A stretch of DNA of 64,000 bases from Bacteroidales bacterium. GTDB taxonomy: Bacteria > Bacteroidota > Bacteroidia > Bacteroidales > UBA932. The stretch spans positions 30,144-94,143 of the forward strand of contig JAQVBQ010000005.1 in NCBI GenBank assembly GCA_028690215.1, given 5' to 3'. Under the pieces are notes generated by a model, which worked only from the letters and a program-made list of their open reading frames with translations, was not told the origin of the DNA and ran no database searches. Positions within the stretch are counted from its first letter, which is position 1. Each line of letters begins with the position of its first letter. Positions 1-8,153 of this stretch are shown piece by piece. The position numbers and the translations under genes are program-made.

Positions 1-723
1 GAACTTGGTGATGAAACATTCGCAAAACTGACAGGACTCGGAGTGAATATCTCCGCTCTTCAAACAAATAATCTGCCGACGGGGCAAGTGCTTGTAAAAA
101 TTGAAGGAGAGGGTATTCCCCATTATGATATTCTCGAAAATGTTGCATGGGATGCAATAGAGTGTTCACAAAAGGAGCTTGATATTGTAAGTGAAGCTGA
201 TGCAATTTGTTGGGGCTCACTTGCACAACGTTCAGAAGAATCAAAGCTCAGCATTCTCAGAATGCTTGATGAGGCTTCACCAGGGTGCCTGAAGGTGTTC
301 GACATCAATATTCGTCAACACTATGGAAGAAAAGAAATTATTGACGAGTCTCTGAAAAGGGCTGATATCCTTAAATTAAACGATGATGAACTGGTGTTGG
401 TCAGTGACATGTACGGAATTCTGGGGAAAGAGTCTAAAGTGATAAAATCTCTTATCGAAATGTTTAATCTACGTGAGATTATATACACTCAGGGAGCTCT
501 TTGCAGCTCTGTTTATGATGCAAGCGGACTTACATCAAGGATAATGACACCAAAGGTGTTTGTAGCAGACACTGTTGGAGCCGGTGATTCTTTCACTGCT
601 GCCTATATTGTTTCTCGTCTTAACGGGGAAAATGTTATGAATGCACACGAAGCTGCCGTACAGATTTCTGCATTTGTATGTACTCAGCATGGTGCTATAA
701 ATCCGTTACCAAAAGACAATTAA
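1..723 (+). CDS. PfkB-family sugar kinase (fructokinase-like), 5' end outside the window
   Basis: The reading frame is open from the first base, so the N-terminus lies upstream of the window; about 240 residues are visible. The C-terminal part carries the PfkB signature DTVGAGDSF (about residues 190-198 of the visible part), which holds the catalytic Asp and the anion-hole glycines that bind ATP. The family phosphorylates sugars such as fructose, ribose or 2-keto-3-deoxygluconate. The mannitol dehydrogenase homologue starts 9 bases after the stop. Together they fit oxidation of mannitol to fructose followed by phosphorylation, but the substrate is inferred from context only. Confidence 0.85.
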   Translation, partial: ELGDETFAKLTGLGVNISALQTNNLPTGQVLVKIEGEGIPHYDILENVAWDAIECSQKELDIVSEADAICWGSLAQRSEESKLSILRMLDEASPGCLKVFDINIRQHYGRKEIIDESLKRADILKLNDDELVLVSDMYGILGKESKVIKSLIEMFNLREIIYTQGALCSSVYDASGLTSRIMTPKVFVADTVGAGDSFTAAYIVSRLNGENVMNAHEAAVQISAFVCTQHGAINPLPKDN

Positions 724-732
724 AATATAATT

Positions 733-2043
733 ATGTACGATCGTAATACAATCTCTGCCGGAATAGTTCATTTTGGAGTAGGGAACTTTCACAGAGCGCA
801 TCTTCAATATTATAACAACCTACTCTTGGAAAACGAAGATCAAAAGAGTTGGGGGATTTACGGAGCAATGATAATGCCCGGAGATGGCCCGTTATATTCT
901 GCATTGAAGAGTGAAGAGGGAATATATGACCTTATGATATGCTATCCGTCAGGTGACAGGGAAACATACACTGTCAGGTCTCTGATAGGCCTTTGCTGGG
1001 GAGAAGAAGATACGGAGCCTATCATCAAACAGATTGCCTCACCTGAGACTAAAATCATAACCCTTACAATAACTGAAGGGGGGTACGTGGTAAATCCGGA
1101 TAGTCCCAAGTCGGTTTTCTGGTATATAGCAGAGGGCCTCAAGAGAAGAATGGCTGCCGGATTGCCAATCACGATACTGTCATGTGATAATTTGCAACAC
1201 AATGGCAATACTGCAGCAAAAGCTTTCCTGTCGTATTTTGATGCAAAGTATCCTGAAATAGCATCCTGGGCAAGAAAAAGTGTCTCTTTCCCTAATTCAA
1301 TGGTTGACAGGATTACGCCGGCAACCAAATCAGGGAAAATCACGGATGTTTTTTGCGAAGATTTTATTCAATGGGTTGTTGAAGACAACTTTATTGCTGG
1401 GAGACCTGACTGGGAAAGAGTGGGGGTGCAATTTACTGATGATGTTACACCGTATGAGAACATGAAGCTCAGTTTGCTGAATGCTTCTCATTCACTTCTT
1501 TGCTATCCTGCATATCTTGAAGGGTTCAAAAAGGTGGATACAGTACTGGCAGATATCCGTTACCTTAAGTTGATAAAGGATTTTATGGATGTGGATGTTA
1601 CCCCTTATGTGCCGGAACCAAAAGGTGTCGACCTTTCGGAATATAAAGAGACATTGTTAAGGAGATTCTCCAATGCTGCCATCAGCGACCAGGTTTCCCG
1701 CCTTTGTGGGGACGGCATAGCAAAATTTGCAGTATATATTGTACCTACTTTAGCCAAGATGCTTGCAGATGGAAAAGACTCAAAACGCCTCGCATTTCTT
1801 TTGGCAAGCTATTACAAGTATCTTAGGTTCGAATGCACTGAGAAAGGTGAAAAAATAGACATTTTCGAGCCACACATTTCCATAAAGGATAAAGAAATCC
1901 TTAACGGAGATTCTCCGCTGGATTTCTTTGATCTATCTCCTTTTGCCGGTCTTGGTCTTAAAAACGAACCGGCATTTGTCAATCAATATGAATTCTTTGT
2001 TGAACACACAGTTTCAGAAGGATTCAAAACCCTAGGTATCTAA
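733..2043 (+). CDS. Mannitol dehydrogenase family protein (polyol-specific long-chain dehydrogenase)
   Basis: A 436-residue NAD(P)-dependent dehydrogenase of the mannitol 2-dehydrogenase/fructuronate reductase family. The N-terminus has the Rossmann segment IVHFGVGNFHRAH (residues 11-23). The family motif K-x4-N-x2-H is present at K245, N250 and H253; the Lys is the catalytic base. FPNSMVDRITP (about 186-196) is also typical. The protein is roughly 50 residues shorter than the usual 480-490, mainly at the N-terminus, although the coenzyme-binding start is intact. It follows the sugar kinase by 9 bases, so the two are probably co-transcribed. Its last 4 bases overlap the convergent SGNH hydrolase gene. 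Mannitol versus another polyol or uronate cannot be decided here. Confidence 0.88.
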   Translation: MYDRNTISAGIVHFGVGNFHRAHLQYYNNLLLENEDQKSWGIYGAMIMPGDGPLYSALKSEEGIYDLMICYPSGDRETYTVRSLIGLCWGEEDTEPIIKQIASPETKIITLTITEGGYVVNPDSPKSVFWYIAEGLKRRMAAGLPITILSCDNLQHNGNTAAKAFLSYFDAKYPEIASWARKSVSFPNSMVDRITPATKSGKITDVFCEDFIQWVVEDNFIAGRPDWERVGVQFTDDVTPYENMKLSLLNASHSLLCYPAYLEGFKKVDTVLADIRYLKLIKDFMDVDVTPYVPEPKGVDLSEYKETLLRRFSNAAISDQVSRLCGDGIAKFAVYIVPTLAKMLADGKDSKRLAFLLASYYKYLRFECTEKGEKIDIFEPHISIKDKEILNGDSPLDFFDLSPFAGLGLKNEPAFVNQYEFFVEHTVSEGFKTLGI

Positions 2044-3137
2044 TAGATGCCGTATTTTTTCAAGATTTTCATTACAGGCTTTTCTATAGAGCGGCTCCAT
2101 AATGAATAGCCATAATTGTCCGGATGCGTTCCGTCAACCGATGTTTCGTGGTTGTCGGACGCATTTGGTGTTATAAGATATACGTCTTTATATCTGGCTT
2201 TGTTCTGTCCGTTTTTAATCTCACTGAACATCTCTTCAACAGCGTGCGCTTTGGCAGCCTCTTTCTTTTCAAGAGCAGTGTCGAAATTCCTTCTTTCACG
2301 GTATATGGTTCGTTGGAAAATCAGTGGTTTTCCGGGATGTGCCTTAATAAGTCTGTCTATGAAAGGGAGTAGCCTTTCCTTTATCATTGCAGAATCAGGA
2401 TTGGAAAAAGTATCAAAAATAAATGCATCGACATCCATGGATTCGAGAACTGTAGTGTAATAAGGCTGCATCAGACAGCGTCCGCTTGATCCCATAGATA
2501 AAACCTGGAGTCCTGTATGACGCATGAACTGCATTGGCCAACTCATTCCGGAACGGCTGGTACTTACACCATGAGTGAATGAGGAACCGTAGACAGCAAT
2601 TTTATGACGGAAAGAAGATTGCAGAGGCTCGATTGAAGCATTTGGGTCAATCCCTATTTTGCATGAGTTTACCTCGGAATACATAGGCATATAAAGCATG
2701 AAATCGTGCATTTTCCCATCCATATTCTCTATAAGCTTGAATGTGTCTGTCTTGCCTTTTTCGGTTTCTTTGCCGGCTCCGCTGGCTGCATATTGCCATT
2801 CACCATTTGAATTCTTTATATAGAGGTCATATCCTTTGTAAGCGATAGCCATTGTTGAGACTGAATTATAGATATATCCCCAATCTGTGCTGATAGAAAT
2901 GTTGCTTGTGTTGCTTCTGAAAAGCACAGCCATTCCTACCGGACACCGTACCTGTTTGTTCTCGGTTTCATTGAATCCTTTGAAAACCAATGTGTCAACC
3001 CGGTGGTATGGATTAGGGGTGTTTGGTAATGGTTTTCCGATAAGGTTGAGAGTGCTGGCCTCGATATATTTTAAATCCTGTGCACGAAGTGACGATATAG
3101 CCACCAATAAAAGTACGAATAAGACAAATTTCTTCAT
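2040..3137 (-). CDS. Secreted SGNH/GDSL hydrolase with N-terminal GxDLY-type domain
   Basis: Starting at the ATG at 3137 (a TTG lies two codons upstream), the protein has 365 residues and a signal peptide of about 20 residues ending near LRAQ. A beta-rich N-terminal domain contains the motif GYDLY (near residue 103), the hallmark of the GxDLY domain that precedes SGNH hydrolases. The hydrolase domain has the block-I Ser in YGSSFTHG (near 184-191) and the C-terminal Asp/His block DGTHPDNYGY. Such enzymes deacylate esters, often acetyl groups on polysaccharides, in the periplasm or outside the cell. The substrate is unknown. The gene is convergent with the mannitol dehydrogenase gene and lies about 100 bases downstream of the TPR regulator on the same strand. 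Confidence 0.85.
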   Translation of the reverse strand: MKKFVLFVLLLVAISSLRAQDLKYIEASTLNLIGKPLPNTPNPYHRVDTLVFKGFNETENKQVRCPVGMAVLFRSNTSNISISTDWGYIYNSVSTMAIAYKGYDLYIKNSNGEWQYAASGAGKETEKGKTDTFKLIENMDGKMHDFMLYMPMYSEVNSCKIGIDPNASIEPLQSSFRHKIAVYGSSFTHGVSTSRSGMSWPMQFMRHTGLQVLSMGSSGRCLMQPYYTTVLESMDVDAFIFDTFSNPDSAMIKERLLPFIDRLIKAHPGKPLIFQRTIYRERRNFDTALEKKEAAKAHAVEEMFSEIKNGQNKARYKDVYLITPNASDNHETSVDGTHPDNYGYSLWSRSIEKPVMKILKKYGIY

Positions 3138-3238
3138 TTTCAATAGTTTCCGTTTAGTTCGAGATTGATAAATAAAGTATAAAAATAGTGAATTATCAGC
3201 AGTTATCCCAGCTAAAATGTTGATTAAACCGTTATCAG

Positions 3239-5668
3239 TTATATATTCTGCAAGAAAATCACCAAATTGGTATCGCGATCAATACCCAATTTCTGACGTA
3301 AACGCTGTCGCGCTTTTTTTAGAGCCTCTTCGGACTGGAAAGTGATGTTGGCAATATCTTTACTGCTCATATTGAGCTTAAGGAAAGCACATAGTTTCCG
3401 TTCATTGCCGGTAAGATCAGGGAAATTCTCGTTGAGCTTATCATAAAATGATTTGTGTACTTTTTGGAACAACAGCTCAAATTCATTCCAGTTTGAGTTA
3501 ACAGAGATTCTTTTAAAGTTTGTAATCAGAGATAATACTATTTTCTTTCCTTCCGGTGTGACACTTTCCAGAATCTCCTCAAGTCTTCTGACCGTTTCGG
3601 CATCCCTCTCCGAATTCTGAATTAGTTTCAACGACGCAGCGGTAAGTGATTTCTGGTTCTGTTCAAGCTCCTTGTTGATTCGTTCAATCTCCTGCTCTAG
3701 AATCCTTTTTTTCTCCTGTTCCAGTTCGCGTTTTGCCTGGTCTGCAAGTTTACGGTCTGTAATATCGAAACTGCATACAAGAACACCATGTGTATTGTTG
3801 TTAAAGTTATATGGCAGACAGGAGTTATATATGTATGTCCTGTTTCCGCCATTGTCAATTTGATCCTCAAATTGGACAGTTTCACCCTCTAGGACTTTGG
3901 AAAAATAATGGTTTATTGTGCTAATGGAAGCGTTATCAAGTACATTGTCAACGCATTTGTCAATTATGTCAGTCGTGTTCATACCATATAAGCCGGCATA
4001 GCCGTTATTGGCAAAAACATAATTCCGGTTGCTGTCCATGAGTGATATGAATACCGGGATATTGTCTGTAATCTTCGTTAAAAGCCTTTCACGATCCTGT
4101 ATTACCTCATTTGCCTTGTGTAGCTGTTCGTTTATCTGGTTTTTAAACCGATATAGACGAAGTATGTATAATGCAAGAAGTGATACCAGGAAAAAGGAGA
4201 CAGAAAGTGTAAGTATAATGGTGTGCTGTTCTTTCCTCTTTGCAGCCTGTATGGCATCCTTTCTACTTTGTTCTAATTTTAAGGTCTGCTTCTCTTGTTC
4301 AAATTTGTATGTGTACTCCAGTTCGGTTATCTGTCTTACATTACTTTCATTAAATATTTTGTCGCTGAACTGCTTGAATTTTTGGCTATGGATATATGCC
4401 AGTTTATAGTTATTTGTTTCAGCATAAACTTCAGAGAGAAGTTTGTGCAAATCTTTTTGAAATACAATAAATTTAAGATTTTCAGCAATTTTGAGACCGC
4501 TCTCAGCATAGCTGATTGCAAGGGAAAACTTTTTTGTGATATGATATACTTGGGCGATATTAAATCTGGAAACACATATTGTTGATTGTAGACCTTTATT
4601 TTCAGATAACTCAAGGGCTTCTGTGAAATTCTCCAATGCCTTATCATATTCTGATTTGTTATAGTAGAATTGGCCTATGTTTATGAGAATGTTGGCATGA
4701 AGTGAAATAATTTTTAAATCTTTACTAATCTCAAGAGCTTTCAGAAAGTAGTCTAGTGCCTGTTGATTGTTGGTTGTTAGATATATCAATCCAACATTAA
4801 GTAAGCTACCTGCTAAGGTGTGTTTATTGCCGGTTTTTTCTGCAATCTTTATGACTTTTTGGTTGTATTCCAGTGATTTTTCATAATTCTTCTGTGCAAA
4901 GTATATACTGCCAATACCAACTATACATTTGGAGATCCCATTCATATCGCTCATCTCTTCATGAATTTTTAGAGAGTTTTGGTAGTACTCGAGTGCAATA
5001 GGATAGTTTCCCCGGCTTGTATAGATGTTTCCCAATGAATTGTAGCAAATAGCTGTATTATTTTTATCACCTACAACTTTAAAAGCTTCGAGGGCTTCTG
5101 TATATCCCGCAATTGCGAGTTCAACCTTTCCCATGCGGTAGTAAGACTGAGAAAGGTTATTCAGATATTTGCCCAGCTCCTGCGAGTCATTGGTTTGTCG
5201 GGCAATAACAATAGCCTTCCGGTAATGGCTAATAGCTATAGAATCACGCCCTGTGACTCTGAAAACCGTACCGATGGCATTAGTGTACTTTCCTATTCCC
5301 CGTTTATCGTTGATTTGTTTTACAAGGTTTAATGCATTTTTAAATAGAATAAGTGACTTATCAGGGTCTTCATCTACTATGGAAATACCCTGAAGCCATA
5401 AACTTTCTGCCTGACCTTTTGTATATCCCAGACTTTTGGCCAGTTCATAGCTTTCGGTAGCATATTTTATTGTCTTTTCGGCATCGCTTATATATGTGGA
5501 ATAAGCTATCTGGTTGAGAATATTAACCCTTGTCGTGTCCTTTAGTTTATAACCCCTCAGCACATTTTCCAGACTGTCAGTACTTGATGTGCGGCCAGTT
5601 ACAGAGGCGGTGAAAAGTGTCATGAAAAATATCAGGAGAGTGTTGTTGAGTAAGGTTCTTAATAGCAT
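3239..5668 (-). CDS. Membrane-anchored TPR-PAS-HTH transcriptional regulator
   Basis: The order is an N-terminal hydrophobic signal segment, roughly nine TPR repeats (about residues 60-440), a transmembrane helix (near IILTLSVSFFLVSLLALYI), a PAS domain (about 530-640, with KITDNIPVFISLMDSN), a glutamate/lysine-rich coiled coil, and a LuxR-like HTH at the C-terminus (LTGNERKLCAFLKLNMSSKD onward). This suggests a one-component sensor with periplasmic TPRs and a cytoplasmic DNA-binding end. I chose the ATG at 5668 because it opens a clean signal sequence. A GTG at 5725 in the same frame would add 19 residues but lies inside TTGTCC repeats that look like promoter DNA. It is divergent from the 5808-6362 barrel gene, a possible target. 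No histidine kinase or receiver domain is visible. Confidence 0.82.
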   Translation of the reverse strand: MLLRTLLNNTLLIFFMTLFTASVTGRTSSTDSLENVLRGYKLKDTTRVNILNQIAYSTYISDAEKTIKYATESYELAKSLGYTKGQAESLWLQGISIVDEDPDKSLILFKNALNLVKQINDKRGIGKYTNAIGTVFRVTGRDSIAISHYRKAIVIARQTNDSQELGKYLNNLSQSYYRMGKVELAIAGYTEALEAFKVVGDKNNTAICYNSLGNIYTSRGNYPIALEYYQNSLKIHEEMSDMNGISKCIVGIGSIYFAQKNYEKSLEYNQKVIKIAEKTGNKHTLAGSLLNVGLIYLTTNNQQALDYFLKALEISKDLKIISLHANILINIGQFYYNKSEYDKALENFTEALELSENKGLQSTICVSRFNIAQVYHITKKFSLAISYAESGLKIAENLKFIVFQKDLHKLLSEVYAETNNYKLAYIHSQKFKQFSDKIFNESNVRQITELEYTYKFEQEKQTLKLEQSRKDAIQAAKRKEQHTIILTLSVSFFLVSLLALYILRLYRFKNQINEQLHKANEVIQDRERLLTKITDNIPVFISLMDSNRNYVFANNGYAGLYGMNTTDIIDKCVDNVLDNASISTINHYFSKVLEGETVQFEDQIDNGGNRTYIYNSCLPYNFNNNTHGVLVCSFDITDRKLADQAKRELEQEKKRILEQEIERINKELEQNQKSLTAASLKLIQNSERDAETVRRLEEILESVTPEGKKIVLSLITNFKRISVNSNWNEFELLFQKVHKSFYDKLNENFPDLTGNERKLCAFLKLNMSSKDIANITFQSEEALKKARQRLRQKLGIDRDTNLVIFLQNI

Positions 5669-5689
5669 CAGAAATTTTTTAAATGAAAT

Positions 5690-5736
5690 GGGGACAAGTT
5701 TACTAAAAATTTTTTGCTTGTCCACTTTTTGTCCCC
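5690..5736. promoter_or_regulatory. Three TTGTCC-type repeats upstream of the TPR regulator
   Basis: Three copies of a CTTGTCC-like word lie here: GGACAAG (5692-5698, inverted), CTTGTCC (5717-5723) and TTGTCCCC (5729-5736). The first two form an inverted pair around an A/T-rich spacer. They sit between the chosen ATG (5668) and the divergent barrel gene (5808), where an operator would be expected. The function is inferred. Confidence 0.35.
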
Positions 5737-5768
5737 CCTACTTTTTTTAGCATGTTATAGCTCTGATA

Positions 5769-5776
5769 TATCTTTG
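5769..5776 (+). promoter_or_regulatory. Bacteroidota -7 box (TATCTTTG) for the outer membrane protein gene
   Basis: This is a perfect TAnnTTTG match 31 bases before the ATG at 5808. No clear -33 TTTG is seen upstream. Confidence 0.5.
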
Positions 5777-5807
5777 CCACAAGTAAAAATTCAAATAATA
5801 TATAAAG

Positions 5808-6362
5808 ATGAAAAAACTATCATTAATTCTGGCAGTCCTGGTACTTGTCATTCCTAACAATGTGATGGCACAAAACAACCCGTCACTCTTTGGAAACAAC
5901 AGCAAACACATTCGAGTTGGCGTTGGTGTCAACTCCTATGGTATTCCTATTGAAGCATCATATGATCAGGGTTTTAAACAGAATCTTTTTGGTGTAAAGA
6001 AGCTGAATCTTGGTCTCGGTGGCTATATTGGATACTACGGTAATAAAGAAAGCATCGGTGTTTGGACTAATGGTCATGACTATGGATACAAATATTCACA
6101 TATAATCATCGGTGCCAGAGGACTTTTCCACTATCCGTTTGTTCCCAAAATTGATACCTATGCAGGATTGATGCTTGGTTATAACATTGCAAGCTCGAGC
6201 TATTATGGTGATGGAACAGATCCAGGAAATGCTTCTGCAGGTGGTTTTGCCTGGGGTGGTGTTGTAGGCGCACGTTATCAGTTCAATAAGCAGTGGGGTG
6301 TATATGCTGAGGCTGGATACTCAATATCCTATTTAAGCATTGGTTTGGTTTACAGTCTGTAG
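5808..6362 (+). CDS. Small outer-membrane beta-barrel protein
   Basis: A 184-residue protein with a clear signal peptide (MKKLSLILAVLVLVIPNNVMA, cut before QNN). The mature part is rich in Gly, Tyr and alternating polar/hydrophobic stretches ending in an aromatic-rich strand and terminal Leu (SIGLVYSL), as in 8-stranded OmpW/OmpA-like porin-family barrels. No catalytic motif is visible. It is transcribed away from the TPR-PAS-HTH regulator, so regulation by that protein is possible. A nested hairpin follows the stop. The specific function is unknown. Confidence 0.75.
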   Translation: MKKLSLILAVLVLVIPNNVMAQNNPSLFGNNSKHIRVGVGVNSYGIPIEASYDQGFKQNLFGVKKLNLGLGGYIGYYGNKESIGVWTNGHDYGYKYSHIIIGARGLFHYPFVPKIDTYAGLMLGYNIASSSYYGDGTDPGNASAGGFAWGGVVGARYQFNKQWGVYAEAGYSISYLSIGLVYSL

Positions 6363-6401
6363 TTTAGTTTCTTGGGGTTAGTATTAAACGGCATTCTAAA
6401 T

Positions 6402-6461
6402 AACCGGTTTTTAAATCTTTGTTCCTCTTTATTAGGTTGGGGAACGGTTTAAAAGCCGGTT
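6402..6461. repeat. Nested inverted repeat downstream of the barrel gene
   Basis: AACCGGTTTTTAAA (6402-6415) pairs with TTTAAAAGCCGGTT (6448-6461) with one mismatch, and inside it GTTCC (6421-6425) pairs with GGAAC (6441-6445). It may be a transcript-end hairpin or a small structured RNA. No T-run follows, so a classical terminator is not certain. Confidence 0.4.
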
Positions 6462-6485
6462 TAATATTTGGGAGTTGGGTTGAAT

Positions 6486-6704
6486 TTATTCTCCCAACTT
6501 TTCTTTTAGTTCTTTGATTGTGGCATCCTTATCCCGGGAATCGAGTTGATAATACTTTAGACTTGCCAGAAGGTAGATTATGACGAAGATATTGGCTGTC
6601 TCAGTGATGTCGAAATTTTCAAAATCAACGAATTTGCCAAGTAGCCATAGGACCATAAAAGCAAAAATGGAGATGATAGAAATGATTTTCAGAGATTTTT
6701 TCAT
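6486..6704 (-). CDS. Small two-helix membrane protein, unknown function
   Basis: Using the ATG at 6704 the product is 72 residues with two hydrophobic segments (about 5-23 and 35-52) and a charged C-terminal helix (KDATIKELKEKLGE). The frame continues upstream to 6839, but that extension has no membrane or family character and overlaps inverted repeats, so the shorter start is preferred. It is divergent from the AAA ATPase gene with 287 bases of repeat-rich DNA between them. I do not recognise a family. Confidence 0.5.
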   Translation of the reverse strand: MKKSLKIISIISIFAFMVLWLLGKFVDFENFDITETANIFVIIYLLASLKYYQLDSRDKDATIKELKEKLGE

Positions 6705-6790
6705 GATGCAAGGTTTAGGAGTTTTCAAGTCAAATATATGGATTAATATTCTGTTGGACAAATAAATAAAAACTCCCAAGCCACGAAATA

Positions 6791-6850
6791 TTCTTCTATA
6801 CTCGAATATGTTTGTGTAAGTATGAAAAAATTCTTTCATACTCGAAAATA
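6791..6850. repeat. Direct and inverted repeats around a ATACTCGAA core
   Basis: Two similar 20-base blocks, each with TTCTT then ATACTCGAA, start at 6791 and 6831, exactly 40 bases apart. Between them a perfect inverted repeat AGTATGAAA (6819-6827) / TTTCATACT (6834-6842) has a 6-base loop. This looks like operator or hairpin DNA upstream of the small membrane protein. Confidence 0.5.
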
Positions 6851-6883
6851 TTGTTTGAGAGCTTCCCTGTTTTCGTGAAAATG

Positions 6884-6940
6884 TAAAGTTATACTTTAGA
6901 TATTCATGATAAAATAAAGTAGCACTTTAGATATTCATGA
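6884..6940 (+). promoter_or_regulatory. Tandem 26-bp repeats with AAAGT-N3-ACTTT palindromes upstream of the ATPase gene
   Basis: Two 26-base repeats (6884-6909 and 6915-6940) are identical except for the three central bases of a palindrome, AAAGT-N3-ACTTT (6885-6897 and 6916-6928). Both continue into AGATATTCATGA. The 31-base period is close to three helical turns, so bound proteins would sit on the same face. They lie 52 bases before the ATPase start and are likely operator sites. Confidence 0.55.
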
Positions 6941-6991
6941 AAAATTTATATATTTACTCTTGAAATTATACTGATAAAAAAATATTTTGTT

Positions 6992-8131
6992 ATGTTTTCT
7001 CGAAAAATTAATCTTCAAGATTCAGAAAATGAGAGCTTTTTTCTGTGGGGAGCCAGACAAACCGGGAAAAGCACGTTATTACAACTGACTTTTCCCAATA
7101 CCCGATATATAGACTTATTAAAATCAGACGAATTTGAACGTTATAATCGTCGTGCATCATTATTGCGCGAAGAGTTAAGTTTGCTTCCGGAAAATGAGCT
7201 GATTATAATAGATGAAATTCAGAAAATTCCGGAATTACTCGATGAGGTGCAATGGCTAATGACCAATAAAAATCATCGGTTTATCTTAAGCGGATCAAGT
7301 GCACGCAAGCTGAGACGCAGTGGCGTAAACCTGTTAGGCGGCAGAGCTATCCGCAAACACTTGTATCCATTTGTAAGTGCAGAGATTCCGGATTTTGATC
7401 TGATAAAAGCCTGCAACAATGGTATGATGCCAAGACACTATTTGGTAGATGATGCCAGCAAGCGTATTCACGCTTATGTTGGTGATTATTTGCAACAAGA
7501 AATTAAAGCCGAAGCTCTTACCAGAAATTTGAAAACATTTTCACATTTTATGGAAATAGCGGCTTTGAGTAATGGCGAAATTCTTAATTATAGCAATATT
7601 GCATCGGAGTGTGGCGTAAGTGCTCCTACGGTAAAAGAGTATTTTTCTATCCTGGAGGAGACTCTTATAGGCTACACAATTCCGGCTTTTACCAGAAATG
7701 TAAAACGCAGAGTTATTCAGTCTCCTAAATTTTACTATTTTGACGTAGGTGTTGCCAATTTCCTGCTTAAAAGGAGATCTCTTTTACCGGGCTCTGCAGA
7801 GTTTGGTAATGCATTCGAACACTTTATCATACAGGAAATAATTGCTTATATTGGGTACTCAGAGTCTCAGCACTCATTGTCATATTGGCGTACAACTTCA
7901 GGATACGAAGTAGATGCAGTTATTGGAAATGCCAATGTTGCTATTGAAATTAAATCGACTGAAGAGGTGCATTCACATCATACAAGAGGATTGAAGGCAT
8001 TTTCAGACGAATTTCCCAGCGCTCGTCTGATAATTGTCTCTATGGACAAGAATCCCCGCAGGATGAATGAAATAGATGTTCTGCCGGCTATGAATTTCTT
8101 GACAATGTTGTGGAATGGGGAGGTGTTTTAG
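6992..8131 (+). CDS. AAA-family ATPase with C-terminal DUF4143 domain
   Basis: A 379-residue protein of the AAA_14/DUF4143 class. Walker A is GARQTGKST (residues 20-28), Walker B is LIIIDE (70-75), and a sensor-like GSSAR follows (101-105). A winged-helix-like stretch (about 195-230, NYSNIASECGVSAPTVKEYF) leads into the C-terminal domain. There YEVDAV (305-310) and IEIK (318-321) make a PD-(D/E)xK-type pattern with E306, D308, E319 and K321. Whether the nuclease-like fold is active is unknown. Genes of this class occur in many copies in Bacteroidota and their role is not established. The tandem palindromes upstream suggest autoregulation. Confidence 0.88.
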   Translation: MFSRKINLQDSENESFFLWGARQTGKSTLLQLTFPNTRYIDLLKSDEFERYNRRASLLREELSLLPENELIIIDEIQKIPELLDEVQWLMTNKNHRFILSGSSARKLRRSGVNLLGGRAIRKHLYPFVSAEIPDFDLIKACNNGMMPRHYLVDDASKRIHAYVGDYLQQEIKAEALTRNLKTFSHFMEIAALSNGEILNYSNIASECGVSAPTVKEYFSILEETLIGYTIPAFTRNVKRRVIQSPKFYYFDVGVANFLLKRRSLLPGSAEFGNAFEHFIIQEIIAYIGYSESQHSLSYWRTTSGYEVDAVIGNANVAIEIKSTEEVHSHHTRGLKAFSDEFPSARLIIVSMDKNPRRMNEIDVLPAMNFLTMLWNGEVF

Positions 8132-8153
8132 AATTGACTGAATATTTATTGGA

